From NCBI GenBank assembly GCA_046262355.1, contig JBHEMX010000035.1:1-63608 (forward strand): a DNA stretch of 63,608 nt, in the 5' to 3' direction. This document shows, in pieces, positions 27,015 through 34,686 of this stretch. Each line of letters begins with the position of its first letter. Within the stretch, counting starts at the first letter, position 1. This DNA comes from DATADD01 sp046262355 (GTDB taxonomy: Bacteria; Actinomycetota; CADDZG01; WHSQ01). The notes under the pieces are model-generated. The model saw only the letters and a program-made list of their open reading frames with translations, was not told the DNA's origin and searched no databases. The position numbers were made by a program, and so were the translations under genes.

Positions 27015-27991
27015 GGCGCACCCCTCCCGCGGCGCGCGGGACGGCGTCGAAAGCCTCCGGCCTCGACGTCCTCGACCGCTGGGTCGATGAGTTCGTCTCC
27101 TATTGCCGCTCGGAACGAGGCCTGGCGTCCAACACGATCGACGCCTATCGCCGCGACCTGAAGATGTGGCGCGGCTTCTGCGCGGCCGAGGGGATCGACC
27201 CCACGGACGCTGGACACCGCGACGTGACCGACTACCTCGAGCGGCTCCGCGCGGGACGGCCGCCCGCGCGCACACCGCTTGCGCCCGCGTCGGTGGCTCG
27301 CAGGCTCGTGGCCGTGCGCGCTCTCTACCGGTTCCTTGTGCGCGAGGAGGAGGCGGACGGCGATCCGACGGCGCGCGTGGGGACTCCGAGGAGGCCCCGC
27401 TCGCTGCCGCGCGCGATCCCGGTCGAGGAGGCCGCGCGGCTGGTTGAGGCGCCTCCCCACGACCTTCTCGGCCGCCGGGACCGCGGCATGCTCGAGACCC
27501 TGTACGGCGCGGGCCTCCGCATCTCGGAGCTCGTCGCGCTCGACGTCGACGACGTCGATCTCGAGCAGCGCACGGTCTGGGTGCGCTCCGGCAAGGGCCG
27601 CAAGGACCGCCGCGTCCCACTGGGACGCGCCGCTCGAGACGCACTGGCCGCCTACATCGGCGCCACTCGCCCCGAGCTCGCCGCGCGCGCCCGCGCCCCG
27701 GGCGCGCGCGGCGCCCTGTGGCTGAACGCACGCGGAGGACGGCTCAGCCGGCAGGGATGCTGGAAGATCCTCACGTCCCACGCGCGCGCCGTCGGCCTCG
27801 AGGGACGCGTCTCTCCCCACACGCTCCGACACTCCTTCGCCACGCACCTGCTCGACGGCGGCGCCGACATCCGCGTGGTCCAGGAGCTGCTGGGGCACGC
27901 GAGCCTCAACACGACTCAGATCTATACGCTCGTGAGCGATCGCCATCTCCGGGAGGTCTACGCGGCCGCGCACCCGCGCGCGCGCGGATAG
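26987..27991 (+). CDS. xerD: Tyrosine recombinase XerD
   Basis: 334 residues, the chromosome-dimer resolvase. A core-binding domain (VDEFVSYCRSERGLASNTIDAYRRDL) leads to the catalytic domain. All active-site residues are visible: Arg in GAGLRISELVAL, Lys in SGKGRKDRRVPL, H-x-x-R in HTLRHSFATHLLDGG, His in LLGHASLNTTQIY and the nucleophile Tyr in that same segment. The frame contains ATG 26987 inside the ald 3' end (28-nt overlap), which adds a basic MDAARRSPLRRTPPAARG tail; CTG 27011 would be the only alternative near the usual start. Acts at dif with XerC and FtsK. Confidence 0.93.
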   Translation: MDAARRSPLRRTPPAARGTASKASGLDVLDRWVDEFVSYCRSERGLASNTIDAYRRDLKMWRGFCAAEGIDPTDAGHRDVTDYLERLRAGRPPARTPLAPASVARRLVAVRALYRFLVREEEADGDPTARVGTPRRPRSLPRAIPVEEAARLVEAPPHDLLGRRDRGMLETLYGAGLRISELVALDVDDVDLEQRTVWVRSGKGRKDRRVPLGRAARDALAAYIGATRPELAARARAPGARGALWLNARGGRLSRQGCWKILTSHARAVGLEGRVSPHTLRHSFATHLLDGGADIRVVQELLGHASLNTTQIYTLVSDRHLREVYAAAHPRARG

Positions 27992-28000
27992 CCTCGGAGC

Positions 28001-29200
28001 GTGACCTCCGAGCGGCAACCACGATCTCGAGCGCGCGCCGTTGCGCTCGTCGTGCTCGACTCCGTGGGCATCGGAGGCGCCCCGGATGCCGTCGAGTTCG
28101 GCGACGAGGGCGCGGCCACGCTGCAGCACGTCGCCGAGGCCGTCGGCGGTATCACCCTTCCGCACCTCGGCGCCCTCGGGCTGGGCACTATCGCCGACGT
28201 CGCCGGCGTCGAACCGGTGGGATCGCCCGAAGGCGCCGTCGGCACGATGATCGAGCGCTCCCCGGGCAAGGACACCACCACCGGTCACTGGGAGATCGCG
28301 GGCGTGATCCTGGAGCGCGCCTTCCCGACCTATCCCGACGGCTTCCCGGGCGCCGTCATCGACAGGTTCGAGGCGGCGATCGGCGTCGGCACGCTCGGAA
28401 ACAGGCCCGCATCGGGAACGGCCATCATCGCGGAGCTGGGCGAGGAGCACATGTCGACGGGCCGGCCGATCGTGTACACGTCGGGCGACAGCGTCTTCCA
28501 GATCGCGGCACACGTGGACGTCGTGCCGCCGGCCCGCCTCTATGACATGTGTGGCGTCGCCCGGGAACTTCTGCGCGGGGAGCACGAGGTCGGGCGCGTC
28601 ATCGCACGGCCCTTCCGAGGGCGCCCCGGCGCCTTCGAGCGAACGCCGGAGAGGCACGACTTCTCGGTGGAGCCTCCCGGCGACACGGTCCTCGATGCCA
28701 TCTCCCGAGCGGGCCTCGAGGTCAGGGGAGTGGGGAAGATAAGCGACATCTTCGCGCACCGCGGCCTGACCTCATCGCGACCCACGCGCTCGAACGAAGA
28801 GGGCATAGGCGCGGTGGCGGAGGAACTCTCCACCATCACTGAAGGGTTGGTGTTCGCGAACCTCGTCGACTTCGATCAATCCTTCGGCCATCGCAACGAC
28901 CCCGCGGGCTATGCGCGCGCGCTCGAGGCCTTCGACGGGCGCCTGCCGGAGATCCGCTCCGCGCTGCAGGACGACGACGTCCTCATCGTGACGGCCGATC
29001 ACGGCAACGATCCCACGACCGCGTCGACGGATCACTCGCGCGAGCGGGTGCCCCTGCTCGTCACGGGCGCCCCGGTCAGGCCCGGCGTGGACCTCGGGCG
29101 GCGCGACACCTTCGGCGATTGCGGCGCCACGGTCGCCGAGCTCCTGGGCGTGTCGAGCGCCGCCGCCGGCACCTCGTTCGCGCCGGAGCTGCTCGGCTGA
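28001..29200 (+). CDS. deoB: Phosphopentomutase
   Basis: 399 residues of the alkaline-phosphatase-superfamily mutase that interconverts ribose-1-P and ribose-5-P (and the deoxy forms). Metal ligands are seen in LDSVGIGGAPDA (N-terminus), VTADHGNDPTT and TDHSRERVPLLV. The phosphorylated Thr is in PGKDTTTGHWE (about 88-98). GTG 28001 lies six bases after TAGCCT, which itself overlaps the xerD stop codon, so the promoter is read out of xerD and the mRNA is probably leaderless. Confidence 0.95.
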   Translation: MTSERQPRSRARAVALVVLDSVGIGGAPDAVEFGDEGAATLQHVAEAVGGITLPHLGALGLGTIADVAGVEPVGSPEGAVGTMIERSPGKDTTTGHWEIAGVILERAFPTYPDGFPGAVIDRFEAAIGVGTLGNRPASGTAIIAELGEEHMSTGRPIVYTSGDSVFQIAAHVDVVPPARLYDMCGVARELLRGEHEVGRVIARPFRGRPGAFERTPERHDFSVEPPGDTVLDAISRAGLEVRGVGKISDIFAHRGLTSSRPTRSNEEGIGAVAEELSTITEGLVFANLVDFDQSFGHRNDPAGYARALEAFDGRLPEIRSALQDDDVLIVTADHGNDPTTASTDHSRERVPLLVTGAPVRPGVDLGRRDTFGDCGATVAELLGVSSAAAGTSFAPELLG

Positions 29201-29219
29201 GCGCCGCCCCGGGCGATCG

Positions 29220-29258
29220 CCTTGTGGTCCGGCCTTGTGGTCCGGCCTTGTCGTCCGC
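29220..29258 (+). repeat. Three tandem 13-bp units upstream of parA
   Basis: ccttgtggtccgg at 29220-29232 and 29233-29245, then ccttgtcgtccgc at 29246-29258. Read on the other strand the unit contains ACAAGG, related to the GACAAG repeat family found downstream. It lies in the deoB-parA gap. Confidence 0.8.
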
Positions 29259-29292
29259 CCGGCCCTCCGATAGGCTGGCGGCGGACTTGACG

Positions 29293-29306
29293 ACTTGTCG
29301 ACAAGT
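29293..29306. repeat. GACAAG-family palindrome (14 bp)
   Basis: Perfect palindrome ACTTGTCGACAAGT, 54 bases before the ParA start codon. It is a GACAAG unit and its reverse complement, head to head, with core CTTGTCGACAAG, the same core as the sites at 41985 and 46475. Confidence 0.85.
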
Positions 29307-29359
29307 TGCCATCCGTGTGCCTGGGGCGGCACGATGATGCGGGGCGATCGGGAGGGCTG

Positions 29360-30232
29360 ATGGAGGCGCATACCAGGGCCGGCGGCTACGCGCGCTGGGA
29401 CGACGAGCGGGCGGACCCGACGCGGCCCGCCGCTCCCGCCCGCAGCGCCCGCATCATCGCCCTGGCCAATCAGAAGGGCGGCGTCGGAAAGACCACCACG
29501 ACGATCAACCTCGGCGCCGCCCTCGGCGAGCTCGGCCACGCCGTCCTCTTGGTCGACTTCGATCCCCAGGGGGGCTGCGCGATAGGGCTCGGCATAGAGC
29601 CTGGATCGCTCGACCTCTCCGTCTACAACGCGCTCCTGGACCGCTCCTGCGAGGTCGAGGAGGTCATCCTCAAGACGGCGATCGAGAACCTCGATCTGCT
29701 CCCTTCCAACATCGATCTCGCCGCCGCCGAGCTCATGCTCGTGCAGGAGGTGGCGCGCGAGCAGACGCTGCTCAGGGTCCTGGCGCCGCTGCGCTCCGGC
29801 TACGACTTCATCTTGATCGACTGCCCGCCCTCCTTGGGCCTGCTGACGATCAACGCACTGACCGCGGCGGATGGCGTCATCGTCCCGCTCGAGTGCGAGT
29901 ACTACGCGCTGCGCGGCATGGCGCTGCTCATGGATTCGATCGACCGGATCCGGGACAGGCTTAACCCTCGTCTACAGGTTGATGGAATCATAGCGACGAT
30001 GTACGACGGGAGAACACTGCACAGCAAGGAGGTGCTGGCGCGCGTCCGTGAGGCGTTCGGACGGCGCCTCTTCTCGACCCCCATCCGCAAGACGATCCGC
30101 TTCGCCGAGGCCCCCGTCGTGGGGGAACCGATCCTGTCCTACGCGCCCGGCTCACCCGGCGCGTCGTCGTATCGGCAGCTTGCCACGGAGGTGATTGAGC
30201 GTGTCGCGTCGAGCCAGCCTGCCCGGAGCTGA
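29360..30232 (+). CDS. ParA/Soj-family ATPase
   Basis: 290 residues. Deviant Walker A LANQKGGVGKTTTTINL (about 35-51), Walker A' DFDPQGGCAIGLG, and Walker B ILIDCPPSLGLLTINAL identify a short ParA without an N-terminal helix-turn-helix. It is the counterpart of Rv1708, next to scpA in mycobacteria, not the ParA beside oriC. The start is ATG 29360 with GGGAGGG six bases upstream. There is no ParB partner in the window; the small gene overlapping its end may be the partner. It follows a palindromic repeat. Confidence 0.93.
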   Translation: MEAHTRAGGYARWDDERADPTRPAAPARSARIIALANQKGGVGKTTTTINLGAALGELGHAVLLVDFDPQGGCAIGLGIEPGSLDLSVYNALLDRSCEVEEVILKTAIENLDLLPSNIDLAAAELMLVQEVAREQTLLRVLAPLRSGYDFILIDCPPSLGLLTINALTAADGVIVPLECEYYALRGMALLMDSIDRIRDRLNPRLQVDGIIATMYDGRTLHSKEVLARVREAFGRRLFSTPIRKTIRFAEAPVVGEPILSYAPGSPGASSYRQLATEVIERVASSQPARS

Positions 30233-30572
30233 CGAGCTCTTCCGGAGGACGTCGTCCGAGCGAGACGCCCCCGCCCACAGGGAGTCGTCGCCGGAGCGTA
30301 ACGAGGACGACAAGTCGACAAGGTTACAAGTCGCCGAGTCGACCGCGCCCGAGGAGAGCGTCCGACGGCCCCCGAAGCACGACGAGAAGATCACCTTCTA
30401 CTGCACGGGCGAGGACCTCGTGGCGCTGGAGAGGGCGCGCCTGCGCCTGCGCTCCGAGCACGGCGTGGCGGCCGATCGCGGGCGCATCGTCAGGGCGGCG
30501 GTCGCCTACGTCCTCGAGGACTTCGAGGCGCGCGGCGACGACTCGGTCCTGCTCCGCAAGCTGTCCACCTGA
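30201..30572 (+). CDS. Small ParA-associated protein, RHH-like C-terminus
   Basis: About 123 residues from GTG 30201 (VSRRASLPGADELFRRTS); TTG 30195 would add two. A conserved N-terminal motif, SRRASLPGADELFRRTS, recalls the ParA-stimulating N-termini of ParA partners. A disordered linker follows, then HDEKITFYCTGEDLVALERARLRL and RGRIVRAAVAYVLEDFEARG, a ribbon-helix-helix-like arrangement. A protein of this design follows ParA and precedes scpA in Streptomyces, as I recall. The linker residues DDKSTRLQVAEST are encoded by GACAAG repeats (30309-30332). It overlaps parA by 32 bases and is probably its DNA-binding partner (inference). Confidence 0.8.
   Translation: MSRRASLPGADELFRRTSSERDAPAHRESSPERNEDDKSTRLQVAESTAPEESVRRPPKHDEKITFYCTGEDLVALERARLRLRSEHGVAADRGRIVRAAVAYVLEDFEARGDDSVLLRKLST
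30309..30332 (+). repeat. GACAAG-family tandem array within a coding region
   Basis: Three 8-bp units in a row: GACAAGTC, GACAAGGT, TACAAGTC. They lie inside the small ParA-linked gene and encode part of its linker. Confidence 0.8.
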
Positions 30573-30593
30573 GCGCAGGTCGAGGAGTCGTGA

Positions 30594-30607
30594 GGTCGAC
30601 AAGTCGA
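30594..30607 (+). repeat. GACAAG-family single unit
   Basis: ggtcgacaagtcga contains one GACAAGTC unit (30598-30605) in the 62-bp gap between the convergent RHH-like and M50 genes. Confidence 0.65.
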
Positions 30608-30634
30608 TAGTCCGCGGCGCACGCGCGCCGGGCG

Positions 30635-31303
30635 TCACAGGGACGCAAGCGAGAAGATCACTCGGCTCACGGTCCCGAGGATCGGCTCGAGCAGCGCGAA
30701 GCCCCCGAAGAAGAGCAGTCCGAGCAGGATCAAGAAACCCCACCGGTCGAGGAAGAAGATGATGTTCTGCCGGTTGGGCGGCAGGAAGATCGTGAGCAGG
30801 CGCGAGCCGTCGAGCGGCGGCAAGGGGATCAGGTTGAACACCGCCAGGAGCACGTTTATCGACGTGAACAGGAACGCGAAGCGCGCCCCAACGGAGGCAT
30901 CGCTCGGGAAGATCCCGACGCGCGCCAGGTCGATGGTCACGGGATCGGCCACGAAGCGGAACAGGAGCGCTCCCGCGGCCGCCAAGAGGAGGTTCATGAA
31001 GGGACCGGCGAGCGCGACGAGCGCGGCCCCGAAGCGACGCGACGAGAGGGCGTTGGGCCGGAACTCGACGGGTTTGCCCCATCCGAACCCCACGAGGAAG
31101 ATGAAGATCGTCCCGAGCGGGTCGAGATGGCGAGCGGGGTTCAAGCTGAGGCGACCACTGGCCCGGGGCAGGCGGTCGCCCTGCAGGTCGGCGGCATATG
31201 CGTGGCCGAACTCGTGGAGCGAGATCGCCGCGATCAACGAGACCCCGAGCAGGGCGAAGAGCACGGGGTTGGTGCTCAGCAGTCCAAGGAGGGGGGAGCT
31301 CAA
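30635..31303 (-). CDS. Site-2-protease family (M50) membrane metalloprotease
   Basis: 222 residues, about six transmembrane segments. The zinc motif is SLHEFGHAYAA (HExxH, about 28-38) and the third ligand lies in NLIPLPPLDGSR (about 158-169). The sequence LSLNPARHLDPLGTIFIFL is usual for the YwhC/SpoIVFB-like M50B group. It cleaves membrane-embedded substrates; none is suggested by context. TTG 31303 follows a TACAAT -10 (31315-31310, minus) by exactly six bases, giving a leaderless transcript and supporting this unusual start codon. It is divergent from trpS. Confidence 0.92.
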   Translation of the reverse strand: MSSPLLGLLSTNPVLFALLGVSLIAAISLHEFGHAYAADLQGDRLPRASGRLSLNPARHLDPLGTIFIFLVGFGWGKPVEFRPNALSSRRFGAALVALAGPFMNLLLAAAGALLFRFVADPVTIDLARVGIFPSDASVGARFAFLFTSINVLLAVFNLIPLPPLDGSRLLTIFLPPNRQNIIFFLDRWGFLILLGLLFFGGFALLEPILGTVSRVIFSLASL

Positions 31304-31376
31304 GCGACTATTGTAGGTTACGGAGGCGACACCGAACCGGCGTCAACCGCTCTCGGAGGTAACCCTGCAGGACAAC

Positions 31377-32432
31377 TTGAGAGATCCGTCGGGCCAGAGG
31401 GTCTTCAGCGGGATCCAACCCACGGGGGTGCCGCACCTCGGCAACTACCTCGGGGCGATGCGGAACTGGGTGGCGCTGCAGGACGACCACGATGCGTTCT
31501 TCTGCGTCGTCGACCTCCACGCGCTGACGCTTCCATGGGATCCGCAGACCCTCAGGGACCAAACCCTGGAGGTCGGGGCGAGCCTTCTGGCGTGCGGCGT
31601 GGACCCGGAGCGGTCGGTGCTCTTCGTGCAGTCCCAGGTGCCGGCGCATGCGGAGCTGGCATGGGTCTTGAGCTGCGTCGCTCGCATCGGCGAGCTGCGC
31701 CGCATGGTGCAGTTCAAGGAGAAGTCCAAGGGCGCCGCGGAGTCGATAGGCGTCGGGCTCTTCACCTACCCGGTCCTTCAGGCCGCCGACGTCCTCCTCT
31801 ACCGAGCCCACGGGGTCCCCGTCGGCGAGGACCAGAGGCAGCACATCGAGCTCATGCGGGACCTGGCCACGCGCTTCAACGCAACCTTCGGCGACGTCTT
31901 CGTCGTCCCGGAACCGTGGATCTCTCCCCTCGGCGCCCGCATCATGGCGCTGGACGATCCCACGCAGAAGATGAGCAAGTCCGCCGCACGTCCCGCGTCG
32001 AGCATCTCGTTGACCGATGGACCCGATGCGATCGCGCGCAAGATCCGCTCGGCGGTCACCGACTCGGGGCGCGAGATAAGGGTGGGAGACGACAAGCCCG
32101 CACTCACGAACCTGCTCACCATCTACTCGCTGGTCACGGATCAGTCGTTCGAGAGCATCGAGACACGTTGGAGCGGCTCGGGCTACGGGGAGTTCAAGCG
32201 CGCGCTCGGCGACGCGCTCATCGAGCGACTGGAGCCGATCCGCCGGCGCCTCGAGCAGTACACGAGCGATCCCTCTGCCACCGCCCGCGTCCTCGACCTC
32301 GGGGCGGCGCGCGCGGCACAGTGGGCCGCGGACACGATGTCGAGCGTGCGGGCCGCGGTCGGGCTCGGCGACGCGAGCGCGCCCGAGGGCGCCTTCGCGC
32401 AAAGCCGTCGCCGCCCCTTCGCTGCGGGATAA
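31377..32432 (+). CDS. trpS: Tryptophanyl-tRNA synthetase
   Basis: 351 residues, class I synthetase that charges tRNA-Trp. FSGIQPTGVPHLGNYLGA contains the HIGH-like element (PHLGN) and KMSKSAA the KMSKS loop (about 201). VGEDQRQHIELMRDLA and LFTYPVLQAADVLLY are family motifs. The start is uncertain: TTG 31377 gives MRDPSGQRVFSG, but the only good ribosome site (GGAGGT, 31355-31360) is spaced for the in-frame CTG 31365, which would add four residues. The last 30 residues are not conserved. Confidence 0.95.
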   Translation: MRDPSGQRVFSGIQPTGVPHLGNYLGAMRNWVALQDDHDAFFCVVDLHALTLPWDPQTLRDQTLEVGASLLACGVDPERSVLFVQSQVPAHAELAWVLSCVARIGELRRMVQFKEKSKGAAESIGVGLFTYPVLQAADVLLYRAHGVPVGEDQRQHIELMRDLATRFNATFGDVFVVPEPWISPLGARIMALDDPTQKMSKSAARPASSISLTDGPDAIARKIRSAVTDSGREIRVGDDKPALTNLLTIYSLVTDQSFESIETRWSGSGYGEFKRALGDALIERLEPIRRRLEQYTSDPSATARVLDLGAARAAQWAADTMSSVRAAVGLGDASAPEGAFAQSRRRPFAAG

Positions 32433-32466
32433 CCTGGGCCGGCACGGCGCTCGGAGGTACCGAGAC

Positions 32467-32482
32467 GACAAGTCGACAAGTC
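32467..32482 (+). repeat. GACAAG-family tandem pair upstream of scpA
   Basis: Two perfect 8-bp units, GACAAGTC GACAAGTC, preceded by GAC, 16 bases before the ATG of scpA. Confidence 0.85.
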
Positions 32483-32498
32483 CACAGGGATCACTGAC

Positions 32499-33284
32499 AT
32501 GGGCCACGCGGTGAAGCTGGAGGTCTTCGAGGGGCCGATCGATCTGCTGCTGCACCTCATCACCCGCCGGCGCGTCGACATCTACGACGTTCCGCTCGCG
32601 GCGATAGCGGCGGAGTACCTCGAGGCCGTAAGCGCGCTGGAGGACGACCTCGACCTGGAGGCGGCCACGGGCTTCCTCGTGGTGGCGGCGACGCTTCTCG
32701 AGCTCAAGTCCGCCCGCCTCCTGCCGGTGCCCGACGAGGGCCCCGGCGACGCCGCGTGGCTGGAGGAGCGCGACCTTCTCCTGGCCCGGCTGGTCGAGTG
32801 CGCGACCCTGCGCGCGGCGGGCGCCTTCATCGCCGCGGGGCTCGAGCGAGGCGGGAGCTTCCACGCCCGCCGGGTGACGCTCGAGCCGCGCTTCGCAGAG
32901 CTGAGGCCCGACGTCCTCGCCGGGACGCTGCCCGTGGACCTGGCGCGGGCCGCGGCTCGCGCCCTCGAGGCGCCTCCGGCCCCGGAGCTGGATGTCTCGC
33001 ACGTGGCGCCGATCGTCGCGTCGGTGCGGGCCGCGATCGTCGAGGTCGCGGCAGGACTGCGGGATCATCCTGAGGCGACCTTCCGGGACCTCTGTGCGAC
33101 GTGCGCGGGCAAGATGGAGGTCGTGGTCCGCTTCCTCGCATTGCTCGAGCTGTTCAAGGCGGGCGCGATCGAGCTTCTCCAGGCACAGCGCTTCGGCGAC
33201 ATCGCCGCGCGCTGGACCGGCGAGGTGGAGACCGACGAGGTGGTCGAGGACGTCGAGGAGTACGCCTTGGAGGGGGACGCGTGA
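32499..33284 (+). CDS. scpA: Segregation and condensation protein A
   Basis: 261 residues, the kleisin subunit of the SMC-ScpAB condensin. The N-terminal signature is VFEGPIDLLLHLITRRRVDIYDVPLAAI (in pieces, about 9-36), followed by FLVVAATLLELKSARLLP. The C-terminal winged-helix contact to SMC is VVVRFLALLELFKAGAIELLQAQRFGDI (about 205-232). It follows ParA as in other actinobacteria and overlaps scpB by one codon step. The ATG 32499 has only a weak ribosome site and lies just after a GACAAG repeat. Confidence 0.96.
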   Translation: MGHAVKLEVFEGPIDLLLHLITRRRVDIYDVPLAAIAAEYLEAVSALEDDLDLEAATGFLVVAATLLELKSARLLPVPDEGPGDAAWLEERDLLLARLVECATLRAAGAFIAAGLERGGSFHARRVTLEPRFAELRPDVLAGTLPVDLARAAARALEAPPAPELDVSHVAPIVASVRAAIVEVAAGLRDHPEATFRDLCATCAGKMEVVVRFLALLELFKAGAIELLQAQRFGDIAARWTGEVETDEVVEDVEEYALEGDA

Positions 33285-33847
33285 TGGAGGTGCCGGAGCG
33301 CAAGATCGTCGAGGCCATACTTCTGCTCGCGGACGAGCCCGTGGCCGCGGGGGTCATCGGCGAGGTGCTCGAGAAGCCGCGCGTCGAGGTCGAGACCCTC
33401 CTGCAGACATTGGCGGAGGAGCTCGAGGGCGAAGACCGTGGCTTCGTCATGCGCGCCTCCGCACACGGATGGCGCCTCTACTCCAGCCCCGACTGCGCTC
33501 CCTGGCTCGAGCGCTTCGTCGTGGGGGGCGGCTCTGGAAGACTCACGGGGGCGGCTCTCGAGGTGCTGGCCATCGTCGCCTACCGCGGCCCCTGCGCCCG
33601 CTCGCAGATCGCCGAGATCCGGGGCGTGGACTCGGACGGCGTCGTGAGGACGCTGGTTCAGCGCGGTCTGCTCGAGGAGTCAGGACGGGAGACCGGCCCC
33701 GGGTCGCCCGTCCTCTTCTCGGTCTCGGCGGAGTTCATGGAGCGCATGGGGCTGCGCTCCCTCGACGAGCTGCCACCCTTGAGCGACTTCATGCCCGACT
33801 CCGAGGCGGTCGAGGACATGGAGGCCAAGCTCTCTCCGAAGGCGTGA
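33284..33847 (+). CDS. scpB: Segregation and condensation protein B
   Basis: 187 residues with two winged-helix domains. KIVEAILLLADEPVAAGVIGEVL (N-terminus) and TGAALEVLAIVAYRGPCARSQIAEIRGVDSDGVVRTLVQRGLL (about 86-128) are the two diagnostic segments; FSVSAEFMERMGLRSLDELPPL closes the second domain. It completes the condensin complex with ScpA and SMC. ATG 33284 overlaps the scpA stop; GTG 33281 is an alternative. Confidence 0.96.
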   Translation: MEVPERKIVEAILLLADEPVAAGVIGEVLEKPRVEVETLLQTLAEELEGEDRGFVMRASAHGWRLYSSPDCAPWLERFVVGGGSGRLTGAALEVLAIVAYRGPCARSQIAEIRGVDSDGVVRTLVQRGLLEESGRETGPGSPVLFSVSAEFMERMGLRSLDELPPLSDFMPDSEAVEDMEAKLSPKA

Positions 33848-34569
33848 GTCCCGAGGGGGAGCGCCTGCAGAAGGCCCTCGCGCACGCCGGCGTCGCGTCG
33901 CGGCGCGCCGTGGAGGAACTGATCGCCCAGGGGCGCGTGGTCGTCAACGGCGAGCGGGCGGTGTTGGGCCGCCGCATCGACAAGGACAACGATGTAGTCG
34001 AGGTAGATGGTTCGCGCGTTCCCCTCGCGGCGGACCTCGTCACCTATCTCGTCAACAAGCCCGTGGGCGTCGTCACAACGGCATCCGATCCCGAGGGGCG
34101 CACCTCGGTCCTCGATCTGCTCGACGTCGAGCGGCGCGTGTGGCCCGTGGGGCGGCTCGACGTCGACACGGAGGGAGCACTCCTCGTGACCAACGACGGG
34201 ACGCTCACCCACCGCCTCACACACCCGCGCTATGCGGTGCCCAAGGTATACGTGGCCGAGGTCACGGGACACCTGAGGGCCGCCTCGCTCAGGCGCCTCG
34301 AGCGCGGCGTCGCGCTCGAGGACGGCGTCACCGCGCCGGCCGGCGTCCGGCTGCTCGACAGGCGCGCCGGAGCGAGCCTCGTGGAGCTCACGCTGTCGGA
34401 GGGCAGGAACCGCCAGGTCCGCAGGATGCTGGAGGCGGTAGACCATCCCGTACGGCGCCTCGTGCGGGTCGGCATCGGCCCCCTTATGCTCGGCCGCCTG
34501 AAGCCGGGGACGCTGCGGCGCCTATCGATCGAGGAGGTTCGAGCTGTCTATCGCGCGTGTGGCCTTTGA
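33844..34569 (+). CDS. RsuA/RluB-type pseudouridine synthase
   Basis: 241 residues. An S4 domain (RLQKALAHAGVASRRAVEELIAQGRVVVNG, about 5-35) precedes the catalytic domain with the active-site Asp in VGRLDVDTEGALLVTNDG (about 102-119) and RNRQVRRMLEAV near the end. Members modify uridines in 23S (RluB, RluE) or 16S rRNA (RsuA). The position after scpB is conserved in actinobacteria (Rv1711), where it is taken as 23S-specific. The start GTG 33844 overlaps scpB by four bases. Confidence 0.93.
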   Translation: MSPEGERLQKALAHAGVASRRAVEELIAQGRVVVNGERAVLGRRIDKDNDVVEVDGSRVPLAADLVTYLVNKPVGVVTTASDPEGRTSVLDLLDVERRVWPVGRLDVDTEGALLVTNDGTLTHRLTHPRYAVPKVYVAEVTGHLRAASLRRLERGVALEDGVTAPAGVRLLDRRAGASLVELTLSEGRNRQVRRMLEAVDHPVRRLVRVGIGPLMLGRLKPGTLRRLSIEEVRAVYRACGL

Positions 34570-34570
34570 G

Positions 34571-34588
34571 CGACAAGTCGACTTGTCG
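34571..34588. repeat. GACAAG-family palindrome, everted (18 bp)
   Basis: Perfect palindrome CGACAAGTC/GACTTGTCG, two bases after the stop codon of the pseudouridine synthase gene. Here two units meet at their TC ends, the opposite orientation to the CTTGTCGACAAG sites. It may form a terminator-like hairpin, but there is no T tract. Confidence 0.85.
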
Positions 34589-34656
34589 ACCGTCGCGGCT
34601 GCGTTCAAGGACGCCCCGGCCGGGCCGTCGCAGGCGGAGAGCCCTCAAGGTTCGAC

Positions 34657-34680
34657 GACAAGACGACAAGACGACATGGG
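34657..34680 (+). repeat. GACAAG-family tandem array upstream of aroH
   Basis: GACAAGAC, GACAAGAC, GACATGGG in tandem, starting 30 bases before the TTG of the chorismate mutase gene, which itself is followed by a decayed unit (GACAGGTC). Confidence 0.8.
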
Positions 34681-34686
34681 TCCAGA

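Noticed and set aside
29220..29258. Short tandem repeats considered as a CRISPR array
   Set aside because: Units of 13 bp without spacers; no cas genes.
29201..33847. Classic parS site near ParA/ScpAB
   Set aside because: No TGTTTCACGTGAAACA-like sequence seen in the gaps.
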